Source of the DNA: Marisediminitalea oceani
Lineage (GTDB): Bacteria > Pseudomonadota > Gammaproteobacteria > Enterobacterales > Alteromonadaceae
Assembly: GCF_003731635.1 (NCBI RefSeq)
Contig: NZ_RCUA01000007.1
Span: 99,644-163,643, forward strand
Direction of reading: 5' to 3'
Length of the DNA stretch: 64,000 nucleotides
Positions 29,944 to 39,134 of this stretch are shown here, in pieces (position 1 is the first letter of the stretch; each line of letters starts with the position of its first letter). The notes below the pieces were generated by a model. The model saw nothing but the letters and a program-made list of their open reading frames with translations. It made no database searches and was not told the origin of the DNA. The position numbers and the translations under genes were made by a program.

Positions 29944-31226
29944 TGATGCTGCTGGTTTTCTTGGCCTTGTTATTAGCCGGTGTGCCACTGGCGTTTAGCC
30001 TGATGGCCAGCGGCCTGCTGTTTTTTGTTATGCATGACTCCTTACCGGTGCTGGTAGCAGTGCAGCGGATGGTATCGAGTAGCCAGAGCTTTCCGTTACT
30101 TGCAGTGCCGTTTTTCATCCTGGCCGGGCACATTATGAACGCTTCGGGGATCACTTCGCGGCTGATAAGTTTTGCTAATTTGCTGGTGTGCTGGATCAGC
30201 GGTGGTCTGGCTCATGTCACTATTGTGCTCAGTGCTCTGATGGGCGGCGTATCGGGGTCGGCTATTGCTGATGCCGCCATGCAGGCCCGTATTCTTGGTA
30301 AGCCTATGGAAGACTCAGGTTTACCGCGGGGCTTCAGTGCAGCCATCATCACCGTGAGTGCTTTGATTACGGCCTGTATTCCGCCAAGTATCGGCTTAAT
30401 TTTGTATGGCTACATGGGCAATGTGTCGATTGGTAAATTGTTTATCGCTGGACTATTCCCCGGCGCTTTGCTGACTATCGCACTGATGCTCTGCGTGCGT
30501 TGGGTGGCAAGCTCTCAGAAGCTTGGTAACACCGAAACACAAAAGCCGCCGGCATTCCGGGAGGTTATGATCGCGGCTGGCCGATGCAAATGGGCGTTAT
30601 TATTCCCGGTGCTGCTGATTGTTACCATTCGCTGGGGGATCTTTACGCCATCAGAAGCCGGTGCCTTTGCCGTGGTGTACGCCGTTTTAGTGGGGCTGTT
30701 TGCTTATCGGGAACTCACCATTGCAGAACTATACAGCGCCTTAAATGAAAGCGTGCGTGATATCGGCATGATTATGTTGATTGTGCTGGCGGCCGGCACG
30801 GCAGGTTATGTGATTGCTTTTCAGCAATTACCGGTTGAGCTGGCCCAAAGCGTGTCTGCAGTAACTCAGTCACCACTGCTGGTGCTGATGATTTGCCTGG
30901 CACTGTTGCTGGTGATTGGTACGCTGATGGAAGGCACCATTACCGTACTGTTGCTCACTCCTATTCTGGTGCCCGTTATCCAAAGCGTGGGGATCGACCC
31001 GGTTCACTTTGGCATTTTACTCGTGCTGGTAGTGACCTTTGGCGGCACTACACCGCCGGTTGGAATTGCTATGTACACCGTGTGCAACATCATGGATTGC
31101 CCGATTACCCAGTTTATTCGTCATGTCTGGCCATTTTATCTCACCGTGCTGGTGGTGTTGCTGTTGCTGGCACTGCTGCCGGAACTGGTGCTGTTTTTAC
31201 CCGACTATGTTTATGCCACGCCTTAA
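29940..31226 (+). CDS. dctM: TRAP transporter large permease (DctM family)
   Basis: 428 aa, very hydrophobic, with about 12 spans. Family signatures include LLAVPFFILAGHIMNASGIT, LMGGVSGSAIADAAMQARILGKPME and the C-terminal FGGTTPPVGIAMYTVCNI. It forms the transport path of the TRAP system. It starts with ATG overlapping the dctQ stop and is followed 24 bp later by manD, so the imported acid and its catabolic enzyme are made together. Confidence 0.92.
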   Translation: MMMLLVFLALLLAGVPLAFSLMASGLLFFVMHDSLPVLVAVQRMVSSSQSFPLLAVPFFILAGHIMNASGITSRLISFANLLVCWISGGLAHVTIVLSALMGGVSGSAIADAAMQARILGKPMEDSGLPRGFSAAIITVSALITACIPPSIGLILYGYMGNVSIGKLFIAGLFPGALLTIALMLCVRWVASSQKLGNTETQKPPAFREVMIAAGRCKWALLFPVLLIVTIRWGIFTPSEAGAFAVVYAVLVGLFAYRELTIAELYSALNESVRDIGMIMLIVLAAGTAGYVIAFQQLPVELAQSVSAVTQSPLLVLMICLALLLVIGTLMEGTITVLLLTPILVPVIQSVGIDPVHFGILLVLVVTFGGTTPPVGIAMYTVCNIMDCPITQFIRHVWPFYLTVLVVLLLLALLPELVLFLPDYVYATP

Positions 31227-31250
31227 CTGGCCTGAAGATGAGACTATATT

Positions 31251-32459
31251 ATGAAAATTACTGATGCGTATGTGATTGTATGTTCGCCCGGTCGCAACTT
31301 CGTTACCCTCAAAATAGTTACCGACGAAGGGATTTACGGTATTGGTGATGCAACACTCAACGGTCGCGAGAAAACGGTAGTCAGTTATCTTGAAGATTAC
31401 CTCATCCCGGCATTAATCGGTAAGGATCCGGCCCGGATTGAAGATATCTGGCAGTATATTTATCGCGGTGCCTACTGGCGTCGTGGTCCAGTGGGCATGA
31501 CAGCCCTGGCTGCGGTTGATATGGCTCTGTGGGATATTAAGGGCAAAGTGGCTGGCCTACCTTTATACCAGTTACTCGGTGGTCGTAGCCGCGATCGCAT
31601 CATGACATATACCCATGCTAACGGCAGTGATTTAGCCTCTACGCTCGAAGCGGTGGGAGAGGCTATCGATCAGGGATATCAGGCTGTGCGAGTGCAGTCA
31701 GGCATCCCCGGTATGGCCAGCACTTACGGTGTGGCCAAAGACGGTAAAAAATATGAACCGGCGGATGCGGCACTGCCTTCCGAGGCTGTGTGGTCTACCG
31801 AAAAGTATCTTAATTTTGTGCCGCACCTGTTCAGTGAAGTGCGTCGTCAGTATGGCGAAGAAATACACCTGCTGCATGATGTGCATCACCGCTTAACGCC
31901 CATTGAGGCGGCGCGGCTGGGTAAGGAACTGGAGCCTTATCATCTGTTCTGGATGGAAGATGCCGTGCCCGCTGAAAACCAGCAGGGCTTTGAGCTTATC
32001 CGCCAGCACACCACAACGCCACTGGCCGTGGGAGAAGTCTTTAACTCTATTCATGACTGTAAGGAGCTTATCCTTAATCAGTCGATTGATTATATTCGTT
32101 CTACGCTGGTGCATGCCGGCGGCATTACACAAATGCGCCGGATAGCCGATTTAGCGGCCCTCTATCATATTCGTACCGGTTTTCATGGTGCGACCGATCT
32201 GTCTCCGGTATGCATGGGGGCCGCCCTTCATTTTGATTACTGGGTGCCTAACTTTGGTATTCAGGAGCATATGCCGCACAGCGAACTGATGGAATCGGTG
32301 TTCTCCTTTGATTACCAGTTTGACCGTGGTTTCTTCACTCCGGGTGAAGCCCCAGGCCATGGTGTGGATATCGATGAGAAGCTGGCAGCAAAATATCCTT
32401 ACCAGCGAGCGGCGTTGCCAGTAAACCGACTCGAGGACGGCACGCTGTGGCATTGGTGA
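31251..32459 (+). CDS. manD: D-mannonate dehydratase of the enolase superfamily (ManD)
   Basis: 402 aa, the usual ManD length. It opens [20 protein letters not shown] and shows [31 protein letters not shown] with the first metal-ligand Asp, [12 protein letters not shown] and [15 protein letters not shown] with the other two ligands, and [19 protein letters not shown]. Enzymes of this family dehydrate D-mannonate to 2-keto-3-deoxy-D-gluconate, the step after glucuronate isomerase and fructuronate reductase. Those partner genes are not in the window. The high-activity and promiscuous subgroups of the family cannot be told apart by eye; the TRAP linkage supports uronate use. Confidence 0.88.
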   Translation: MKITDAYVIVCSPGRNFVTLKIVTDEGIYGIGDATLNGREKTVVSYLEDYLIPALIGKDPARIEDIWQYIYRGAYWRRGPVGMTALAAVDMALWDIKGKVAGLPLYQLLGGRSRDRIMTYTHANGSDLASTLEAVGEAIDQGYQAVRVQSGIPGMASTYGVAKDGKKYEPADAALPSEAVWSTEKYLNFVPHLFSEVRRQYGEEIHLLHDVHHRLTPIEAARLGKELEPYHLFWMEDAVPAENQQGFELIRQHTTTPLAVGEVFNSIHDCKELILNQSIDYIRSTLVHAGGITQMRRIADLAALYHIRTGFHGATDLSPVCMGAALHFDYWVPNFGIQEHMPHSELMESVFSFDYQFDRGFFTPGEAPGHGVDIDEKLAAKYPYQRAALPVNRLEDGTLWHW

Positions 32460-32784
32460 TCGTTATTTCTTAGTTAAACAGACTCAGGACAAGCTATTTG
32501 TAAGGTTAATAAAAGGTTGAATTTTAAATCGGGCGAAAGGTTATCAGGGTATTGTTGCTCTGAGGTCTTCTTTTGCTTATGTGATTATTTTACAAAGTAT
32601 TTTTTATTAATCTTTTTTAAACAAAAGCAATGAGCTTACCAATAAACGTAAATTAAATGTTAATATAATAAGTCAATAATACCCTCCGGAATGAGTTGTA
32701 CAAAGGAAGCTCTGACACTCGATTGTAAATTCACAGTTGCCTCATTAAAGGCTGAGAATCACTGAAACCGGAGGGCTGCTACAC
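32460..32784. promoter_or_regulatory. Upstream region of the second TonB receptor
   Basis: 325 bp, AT-rich, with no gene. A long A/T stretch lies at 32580-32680, followed by the receptor leader. GGAGGG at about 32770 precedes the ATG. There is no clear terminator for manD. Confidence 0.35.
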
Positions 32785-35700
32785 ATGCCTAAATCAAAAA
32801 GCAGAAATTTAAATTCACAAAGTGAGCAAAACGGCTTAATGCCAGGGGAGTCATTCCCGCGGTTTAAAAGGTCGGTACTTGCCGCTGCTATTATGTCTTG
32901 TACCACAGCGGTAATGGCGCAAGAGGCAGTTGATGAAAACAAAGAAAGCGAGGACGACAGCGCAGTAGAGGTGATCTCGGTAACGGGTCAGCGTCAGTCG
33001 CTGGAAAGCGCCATCGACTTAAAGAAGAATGCCGATACCATTGGTGATTCTATTGTCCTTGATGAAGCTGGCAAAGTCCCCAGTACCTCATTATTAGAAA
33101 TTCTGGAACGTTCACCAGGTGTTACCATGAACCGGGTTAGAGCGGGCAGCGAAGGCTCGCCGGATGGCTTCGCCTTCGAAGGGTCTGGTATTCAGGTACG
33201 GGGCTTAAATAAATCCAAAACGCTGATCAACGGGCGCGAAGTATTTTCCGCTAACGGTGGTTCAGGGCTAAGCTGGGCAGATGTAGGCCCGGAACTGCTA
33301 AAAGCGGTTACCGTGTATAAAGCCAGCCGCGCCGATCTGATTGAAGGTGGTGTGGCCGGTACGGTAAACCTGCAAACCCGTATGCCTTTCGACTTTGAAG
33401 GTTTTAAAGCGAATGGCTCGGTAACGGCCGATTACGGCGACTTTTCTGAAGAGTTAACCCCGGCTTACTCCGGTTTGATCTCGGATCGCTGGGAAACTGA
33501 CTACGGTGAGTTTGGTGTGTTACTCAATATGGGTTACTCAAAAATCGCCTCGCACGACAGTAATATTATTATTCCGCCTTACCATGCGACCAACTACAAC
33601 GGCCAGCGCGTATATGCCCCAGCCGGTGTGCGTTTTACCCAGGACCAGTTTGAGCGTGAACGGACCGGTTATTACGCCGCATTACAATGGAAGCCAAGAG
33701 AAAACCTGGAATTCTTCCACACTACCTTTATTTCAGAGCGTGAAAGTAACCGTGACAGTCAGATCATGACTATTGAGCCGGGTGCGCCGGTAGGCGTGCT
33801 TGATGGTGCTCAGTTTGATGATGACGTTTTTGTGAGCGGAGCAATTTCCAGCACTAACCTTACTTCTGGCTTGCCAGTGGCTATGAACTCTAGCTTTACG
33901 CCGGGCTTCAGTAAAACAGCCGATCACAGCTTTGGCTTTGAATACGAGTCGGATTACTGGGATTTAAGCGGTAGCTATCAGTACGTTAAAGCGGAATCGC
34001 GTTCGGGCAAATACAGCCTGGGTGGTGCGGTGCTTGAGAATATCATTGAAACCAATATGGACTTAACCGGCAATCGTCCGGCGGTAACCTTTGGTAATCC
34101 GCTGTCTACCGATCCGGCGAATACCGGTATGTCGCGAATTAACTGGCTGGATATGGAAAACGAGGGCGATGCGCACGCGTTCCAACTGGATGCCAGTTTT
34201 TATCTCGAGCATGACTTCTTCCGTAAAGTCGCCGTGGGCGGTCGGGTAGCCGACCGTGAAGAATCAGACAGCTTTGTGGGTACCTGGTGGTCGGCCACAG
34301 GCCGTAACTGGAACGGTGTACCCAGAGCTTTTGTTGATACGGCACCAGAAGGCGACTTCTATTTAGAAGAATTCTCCGACTTCTTTAAAGGGGATGTACA
34401 GGCACCGGGCGCAGTGTGGGTAGGTACCGACCAAATCAACTCTGCCGACCAGTTTGCGCGGGTATACAACACCTATACGGCTTGTGGACCAGACCTGTAT
34501 TACCAGTGTAGCGATCCGGAAGCGAGTAACTATATCTATGGCAATCCGCCAAACCGTAACTTTGATCAGCGTCCGTCGTTCTACGATACCAAACATAAAA
34601 CCCAGTCGTTATATGCCATGGTCGGGTTCGAGAATTACGGTGATTCGTTCTGGTCTAACTTTACCGGTAACTTTGGTGTGCGTTGGGTTAACTATGACAT
34701 AGAAAGTATGGGTAACTTTGCTTTCAATGGTGGCGCTCGTTACTACGCCACCGTAGCTGATGCACAGGCATCGGTAGAAGCCATGGGCGGCCTGTCTAAT
34801 ATTCTTGCCTGGCAGGAAGCCAACGAAGGTGTACAACCTCCGTTTACCCGCGAGAGTGTCGGGTTTGAAACCGAACGTGTGGGAGAGTTGACGAAAGACT
34901 ATTTCCTGCCGTCCTTTAACATTAAGTTTGAGCCGGTTGAAAACTGGATTGTTCGCTACGCGTTTACCAAAACATTAACGCCGCCGCGCTATCCGGACAT
35001 CCGGGCCCAGGGTATTGCCTCAGTACAAACTACTGAGAACGTAATTAACCAGGAACTGGATGCATTGTATCCGGATGAAGATGTATCGATTCCGGCCATC
35101 TTCTCGGGCTACACCAATACCTCGGGGAACCCGTTCCTGGAGCCTGAGATTGCACTCAACCACGATGTATCGGTGGAGTGGTATCCGCGTAAAGGCTCTT
35201 CGGTGCATTTATCGCTGTTCCATAAAACCATTGAAAATTACATCACGTTCAATAACTTCTCTGGCCCGGGCGCAGAGTACTTTAATGAAGACAACTATCC
35301 GCAGTCGGCGTTTACCGATGGCAGTGGTAGTTCATTCCTGGATGGACCGGTACAGAGCCGCACCAACTTTAACTCCGACGAAGATACCATTATCAGCGGT
35401 TTTGAATTGGGTGGCCGAACCTACTTCGATGAGTTGCCGGGTTGGTTAAGTGGCTTTGGTGTGGATGCTAACGTTACTTACATTGGTAACGACTCGCCGG
35501 ATGCCTTCGCCCTGGATATTAATGGCGATGAGCTTAGTGTTCCGGTGATTGGATTATCTGAGTGGTCTTACTCAGCCACCTTACTTTACGATAAAGGCGA
35601 TCTGAGTGCGCGTCTGGCCTATAACTGGCGTGACCGTTACCTGACTACCACCAACGACTCAGGTACTACGCGGGTGTATACCGACCCGTTCAGCGGCGAC

Positions 35701-35922
35701 GATATTCAAATCGGTTTGCCGGTTTACGCAGCGGCTATCGGGCGTCTTGATGCCAGTGTTTCGTATCGGGTGACTGACGCCATCAACGTTAAGCTGAATG
35801 TTCAGAACCTGACCGACGAAGATCAGCGTACCGAGATGGAAATCCTCGACGGCGTGTTTGTAGACCGGGCCGTGTTTGTGACCGACCGTCGTATCAGCCT
35901 GCACGTTGGGTTTGACTTCTAA
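32785..35922 (+). CDS. TonB-dependent receptor, second copy
   Basis: 1045 aa. A signal region around residues 30-48 (VLAAAIMSCTTAVMAQ) follows an unusually long N-terminal stretch, as in other Alteromonadales receptors. The plug contains EVISVTGQRQSLESAIDLKKNADTIGDSI, EILERSPGVTMNRV and IQVRGLNKSKTLINGREVF; the barrel ends DRRISLHVGFDF with terminal Phe. It is clearly diverged from the receptor at 6645, so the two likely import different xylan fragments. Two halogenase-like genes follow after 52 bp, mirroring the receptor-halogenase pair on the left of the locus. Confidence 0.9.
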   Translation: MPKSKSRNLNSQSEQNGLMPGESFPRFKRSVLAAAIMSCTTAVMAQEAVDENKESEDDSAVEVISVTGQRQSLESAIDLKKNADTIGDSIVLDEAGKVPSTSLLEILERSPGVTMNRVRAGSEGSPDGFAFEGSGIQVRGLNKSKTLINGREVFSANGGSGLSWADVGPELLKAVTVYKASRADLIEGGVAGTVNLQTRMPFDFEGFKANGSVTADYGDFSEELTPAYSGLISDRWETDYGEFGVLLNMGYSKIASHDSNIIIPPYHATNYNGQRVYAPAGVRFTQDQFERERTGYYAALQWKPRENLEFFHTTFISERESNRDSQIMTIEPGAPVGVLDGAQFDDDVFVSGAISSTNLTSGLPVAMNSSFTPGFSKTADHSFGFEYESDYWDLSGSYQYVKAESRSGKYSLGGAVLENIIETNMDLTGNRPAVTFGNPLSTDPANTGMSRINWLDMENEGDAHAFQLDASFYLEHDFFRKVAVGGRVADREESDSFVGTWWSATGRNWNGVPRAFVDTAPEGDFYLEEFSDFFKGDVQAPGAVWVGTDQINSADQFARVYNTYTACGPDLYYQCSDPEASNYIYGNPPNRNFDQRPSFYDTKHKTQSLYAMVGFENYGDSFWSNFTGNFGVRWVNYDIESMGNFAFNGGARYYATVADAQASVEAMGGLSNILAWQEANEGVQPPFTRESVGFETERVGELTKDYFLPSFNIKFEPVENWIVRYAFTKTLTPPRYPDIRAQGIASVQTTENVINQELDALYPDEDVSIPAIFSGYTNTSGNPFLEPEIALNHDVSVEWYPRKGSSVHLSLFHKTIENYITFNNFSGPGAEYFNEDNYPQSAFTDGSGSSFLDGPVQSRTNFNSDEDTIISGFELGGRTYFDELPGWLSGFGVDANVTYIGNDSPDAFALDINGDELSVPVIGLSEWSYSATLLYDKGDLSARLAYNWRDRYLTTTNDSGTTRVYTDPFSGDDIQIGLPVYAAAIGRLDASVSYRVTDAINVKLNVQNLTDEDQRTEMEILDGVFVDRAVFVTDRRISLHVGFDF

Positions 35923-35974
35923 GCAGGGTGTTGAGATGGTTCAACCCAAGTTGTAAATAAAAGGTAAACATAAG

Positions 35975-37534
35975 ATGAGAAAGAGTGTATTGATCGTTGG
36001 CGGCGGTACCGCAGGCTGGATGACCGCGGCTTACATGGCGCGGATGCTGGCAGCAGACACCCCCGGCGGCGTATCAATCACTCTGGTCGAATCTGAAGAA
36101 ATCGGTATCCTCGGCGTAGGCGAGGGTACCTTTCCTATCATCCGTAAAACCATGGGCCGTATAGGCCTGGATGAAAGCGATCTGATTAAGCACGCGGATG
36201 CCACGTTCAAACAGGGCATTCGTTTTAATAACTGGAAGAAAAATCCCGCTGACGACCCGGCTGACAGCTACTTTCACCCTTTTCAGGTTGCGTCTCAGCA
36301 TACTGATATGGATTTGTTGCCCTACTGGTTGTTAGGCGTGGCCGGGGATGTGCCCTGGTCTGAATGCTGCACAGTACAGGAACGAGCGGTGGAGGCTAAG
36401 CTGGCTCCCAAATTAATATCGCATCCCAACTATGAAGCGCCCCTTAATTACGCCTACCATTTTGATGCGACCAAGCTGGCAGCGTTGGTGCGCAGTCGGG
36501 CGATGGAAATGGGCGTCAAACGGCTAATCGATACCATTGACGATGTGAAGCTCGATGAAGATGGCGCTATTGCATCGGTGACCGCCAGAGAGCATGGCGA
36601 TCTCACCGCCGATCTGTTTATCGACTGTACCGGCTTCAGAGCCAGACTCATCGGTGAAACCCTGGGGTCAGAATTTACTTCCTATAAAAATGAGTTGTTC
36701 TGCGATCGGGCCGTAGCTCTGCAGGTGCCTTATGAGCAGGCCGGCGGACCCATTCCATCCTGTACCTATACAACAGCCAAAGATTACGGCTGGATTTGGG
36801 ATATAGGTTTGCATGAACGACGTGGACTGGGATACGTGTATTCCTCAAAATACTGCGATGAAGAAACCGCAGTGGCTACCCTCAAAGCGCATATCGGGCC
36901 TGCGGCCGATAACCTGCAACACCGGTTACTGAAATTTGAGCCGGGTTATCGTAAAACCCAGTGGCATAAAAACTGTGTGGGAATTGGCTTATCGGTGGGC
37001 TTTATTGAACCGCTGGAAGCTACGGGGATAAGTTTTGCCGAAGTGGCTGCATTGATGCTGTGTAATCTGTTTCCGTGGTCCGGCGATTATGAGCGTTCTG
37101 CTACCCAGTTTAACAACGCCATGAGTAAACGCTTCGAACACGTAAAAGACTTTATCAAGCTCCACTACTATCTTACTGAGCGCGACGATACCGCATTCTG
37201 GCGGGACAACCAGGATCCTGCAACGGCTTCTGAGTACCTTAAAGGAAAGCTGGAGCAGTGGCGTCACCGGCCGCCTTCGTTTTTAGACATTGATGCCAGC
37301 CACGATATTTTTGATGAAAACAGCTGGCAATATATTCTGTATGGTATGGGCTTTAAAACCGACATTTCAGCCCGGGAAGGCGCGTTGCGTTTCTTTGATG
37401 ATGCACGTAACGAGTTTGCCAGTATTCGCCAGCAGAGTGAGAATGCCAAACGGGCAGTGCCTACCCATCGCGATTTGGTGAGTGAGGTATGCCAGAGTGG
37501 CTTTAAGCCACAGCCGCGGAGGGCCCGCCGATGA
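35975..37534 (+). CDS. Flavin-dependent tryptophan halogenase-like protein, copy 2
   Basis: 519 aa. FAD site VLIVGGGTAGWMTAAYMAR; ILGVGEGTFPIIRKTM; the position of the catalytic lysine in FKQGIRFNNW; and the C-terminal GIGLSVGFIEPLEATGISF. The WxWxIP signature of tryptophan halogenases is here YGWIWDIGL, so the third motif position is changed from Ile-Pro to Asp-Ile, which may mean a different substrate or lost halogenation. It overlaps the next halogenase gene by 4 bp, so the two are translated together after the receptor. No flavin reductase gene is nearby. Confidence 0.83.
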   Translation: MRKSVLIVGGGTAGWMTAAYMARMLAADTPGGVSITLVESEEIGILGVGEGTFPIIRKTMGRIGLDESDLIKHADATFKQGIRFNNWKKNPADDPADSYFHPFQVASQHTDMDLLPYWLLGVAGDVPWSECCTVQERAVEAKLAPKLISHPNYEAPLNYAYHFDATKLAALVRSRAMEMGVKRLIDTIDDVKLDEDGAIASVTAREHGDLTADLFIDCTGFRARLIGETLGSEFTSYKNELFCDRAVALQVPYEQAGGPIPSCTYTTAKDYGWIWDIGLHERRGLGYVYSSKYCDEETAVATLKAHIGPAADNLQHRLLKFEPGYRKTQWHKNCVGIGLSVGFIEPLEATGISFAEVAALMLCNLFPWSGDYERSATQFNNAMSKRFEHVKDFIKLHYYLTERDDTAFWRDNQDPATASEYLKGKLEQWRHRPPSFLDIDASHDIFDENSWQYILYGMGFKTDISAREGALRFFDDARNEFASIRQQSENAKRAVPTHRDLVSEVCQSGFKPQPRRARR

Positions 37535-39090
37535 GCCATTCAGCAAACCCCGTTAATACACCTGAAGTAAAACGCGTGGTGATAGTAGGAGGGGGCACCT
37601 CAGGCTGGATGTGTGCAGCCGCCATTGCCCGCATTGCACCGCCGGATACCTGCATTACCCTGGTGGAATCTGAGGATATCGGCGTGATAGGCGTGGGTGA
37701 AGCCACCATTCCAACCTTGATGGAGTTTAATGATTTTCTGGGTATAAAAGAGCACGATTTACTCCGCGAGTGCCAGGGTACTTATAAGCTCGGGATTGAT
37801 TTTGTCGACTGGTATCAAAAAGGCCAGAGCTATTTTCATCCGTTTGGATTTTATGGCCGCGATACGCCGGAGTTCTCTTTTCACCAACTGTGGCTGCGCT
37901 TAAATGCAATGGCTGAAAAAGGCGAAATACCTGCCGATGCTCCCGGCATTATCAGCGACTATAATTTGTGTACCGTAGCGGCTAAGCAAGGGCGTTTTGC
38001 GCCGCCACAGGGGGGCGCTGATACCATCTTATCGACCATGCGCTACGCTTATCATTTCGACTCAGCACGGTATGGGCAAATGCTGCGGCGCTATGCCGAG
38101 CAACGCAATGTAGAACGTATTGAAGGCATCGTTAACAGTGTTGAACAGGATAGCAATTCGGGCCTGCTACAATCAGTCACGCTAAACAGCGGGCAGGTGC
38201 TGCAGGGTGACCTGTTTGTTGATTGCAGCGGCTTTAAGGCGCTGTTGATTGATGGTGCGATGCAGAGTGAATTTGTCGACTGGCATCACTATTTACCCTG
38301 CGACCGGGCTATTGCTGTACAAACCAAATTAGCCGGTGCGCCCGACCCGTTTACCCGTTCCACTGCCGACGATGCCGGTTGGCGCTGGCGCATACCACTG
38401 CAAACCCGATTAGGAAACGGCCATGTATACAGCAGTGACTTTATGGAACACGACGAGGCACTGCAAAAGTTACTTGCCGGTGTGGAGGGAGAACCGGTTA
38501 CTCAACCGCTGCCACTTAAATTTCGTACCGGGCATCGCAAAGCATTCTGGGAGAAGAATTGCGTGGCTATCGGCCTGGCAGGCGGATTTATCGAACCGTT
38601 GGAATCTACCAGTATTCACCTTATTCAAATGGGGATCCAGCGACTAGTAAATTTGTGGCCGGGGCGCGGCTGTAACCGCTCAGAGATAGCGCAGTACAAT
38701 GCATTAATGACCGCCGACTATGAGCGCCTGCGCGACTTTATTGTGCTTCACTATAATGCTACCGAGCGCGAGGACACTGAATTCTGGCGCTACGTAAAGC
38801 ATATGGCTATTCCGGACTCGCTGGCGGCCAAGCTTGAAATATTTCGCAGCAGTGGCCGGGTGATCCCGTCGCCCGAAGACTTGTTTACGCCGCATAGCTG
38901 GCTGGCCGTGATGCTGGGGCAGGGGATTTACCCGCAAAACTACGATGTGCTGGTGGATCGGGTGCCTGCACAGGCGTTACTTAAAAACATGCAAATGCTG
39001 CGCATGTCAGTAGCGAAAACGGCCGGGTCTATGCCTACTCACGAGGAGTTTATCCGCCGTTATTGTGAGACAAAGCAAGCAGTTGCCTGA
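37531..39090 (+). CDS. Flavin-dependent tryptophan halogenase-like protein, copy 3
   Basis: 519 aa. FAD site VVIVGGGTSGWMCAAAI, GVIGVGEATIPTLMEF, the lysine in YKLGIDFVDW, the intact signature WRWRIPLQTRLGNGHVYSSDF and the FAD motif GLAGGFIEPLESTSIHL. It is much closer to the copy at 5072 than to its overlapping neighbour at 35975 (compare GNGHVY, HYNATEREDTEFWRYVKHMAIPD with the same blocks there). The left and right parts of the locus therefore each hold one member of this subtype and only the right also holds the diverged one. Confidence 0.85.
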   Translation: MSHSANPVNTPEVKRVVIVGGGTSGWMCAAAIARIAPPDTCITLVESEDIGVIGVGEATIPTLMEFNDFLGIKEHDLLRECQGTYKLGIDFVDWYQKGQSYFHPFGFYGRDTPEFSFHQLWLRLNAMAEKGEIPADAPGIISDYNLCTVAAKQGRFAPPQGGADTILSTMRYAYHFDSARYGQMLRRYAEQRNVERIEGIVNSVEQDSNSGLLQSVTLNSGQVLQGDLFVDCSGFKALLIDGAMQSEFVDWHHYLPCDRAIAVQTKLAGAPDPFTRSTADDAGWRWRIPLQTRLGNGHVYSSDFMEHDEALQKLLAGVEGEPVTQPLPLKFRTGHRKAFWEKNCVAIGLAGGFIEPLESTSIHLIQMGIQRLVNLWPGRGCNRSEIAQYNALMTADYERLRDFIVLHYNATEREDTEFWRYVKHMAIPDSLAAKLEIFRSSGRVIPSPEDLFTPHSWLAVMLGQGIYPQNYDVLVDRVPAQALLKNMQMLRMSVAKTAGSMPTHEEFIRRYCETKQAVA

Positions 39091-39134
39091 GCTAGCTCAG
39101 GCATAATTCTGACGGCACATCCCCGTTTCCCGGC

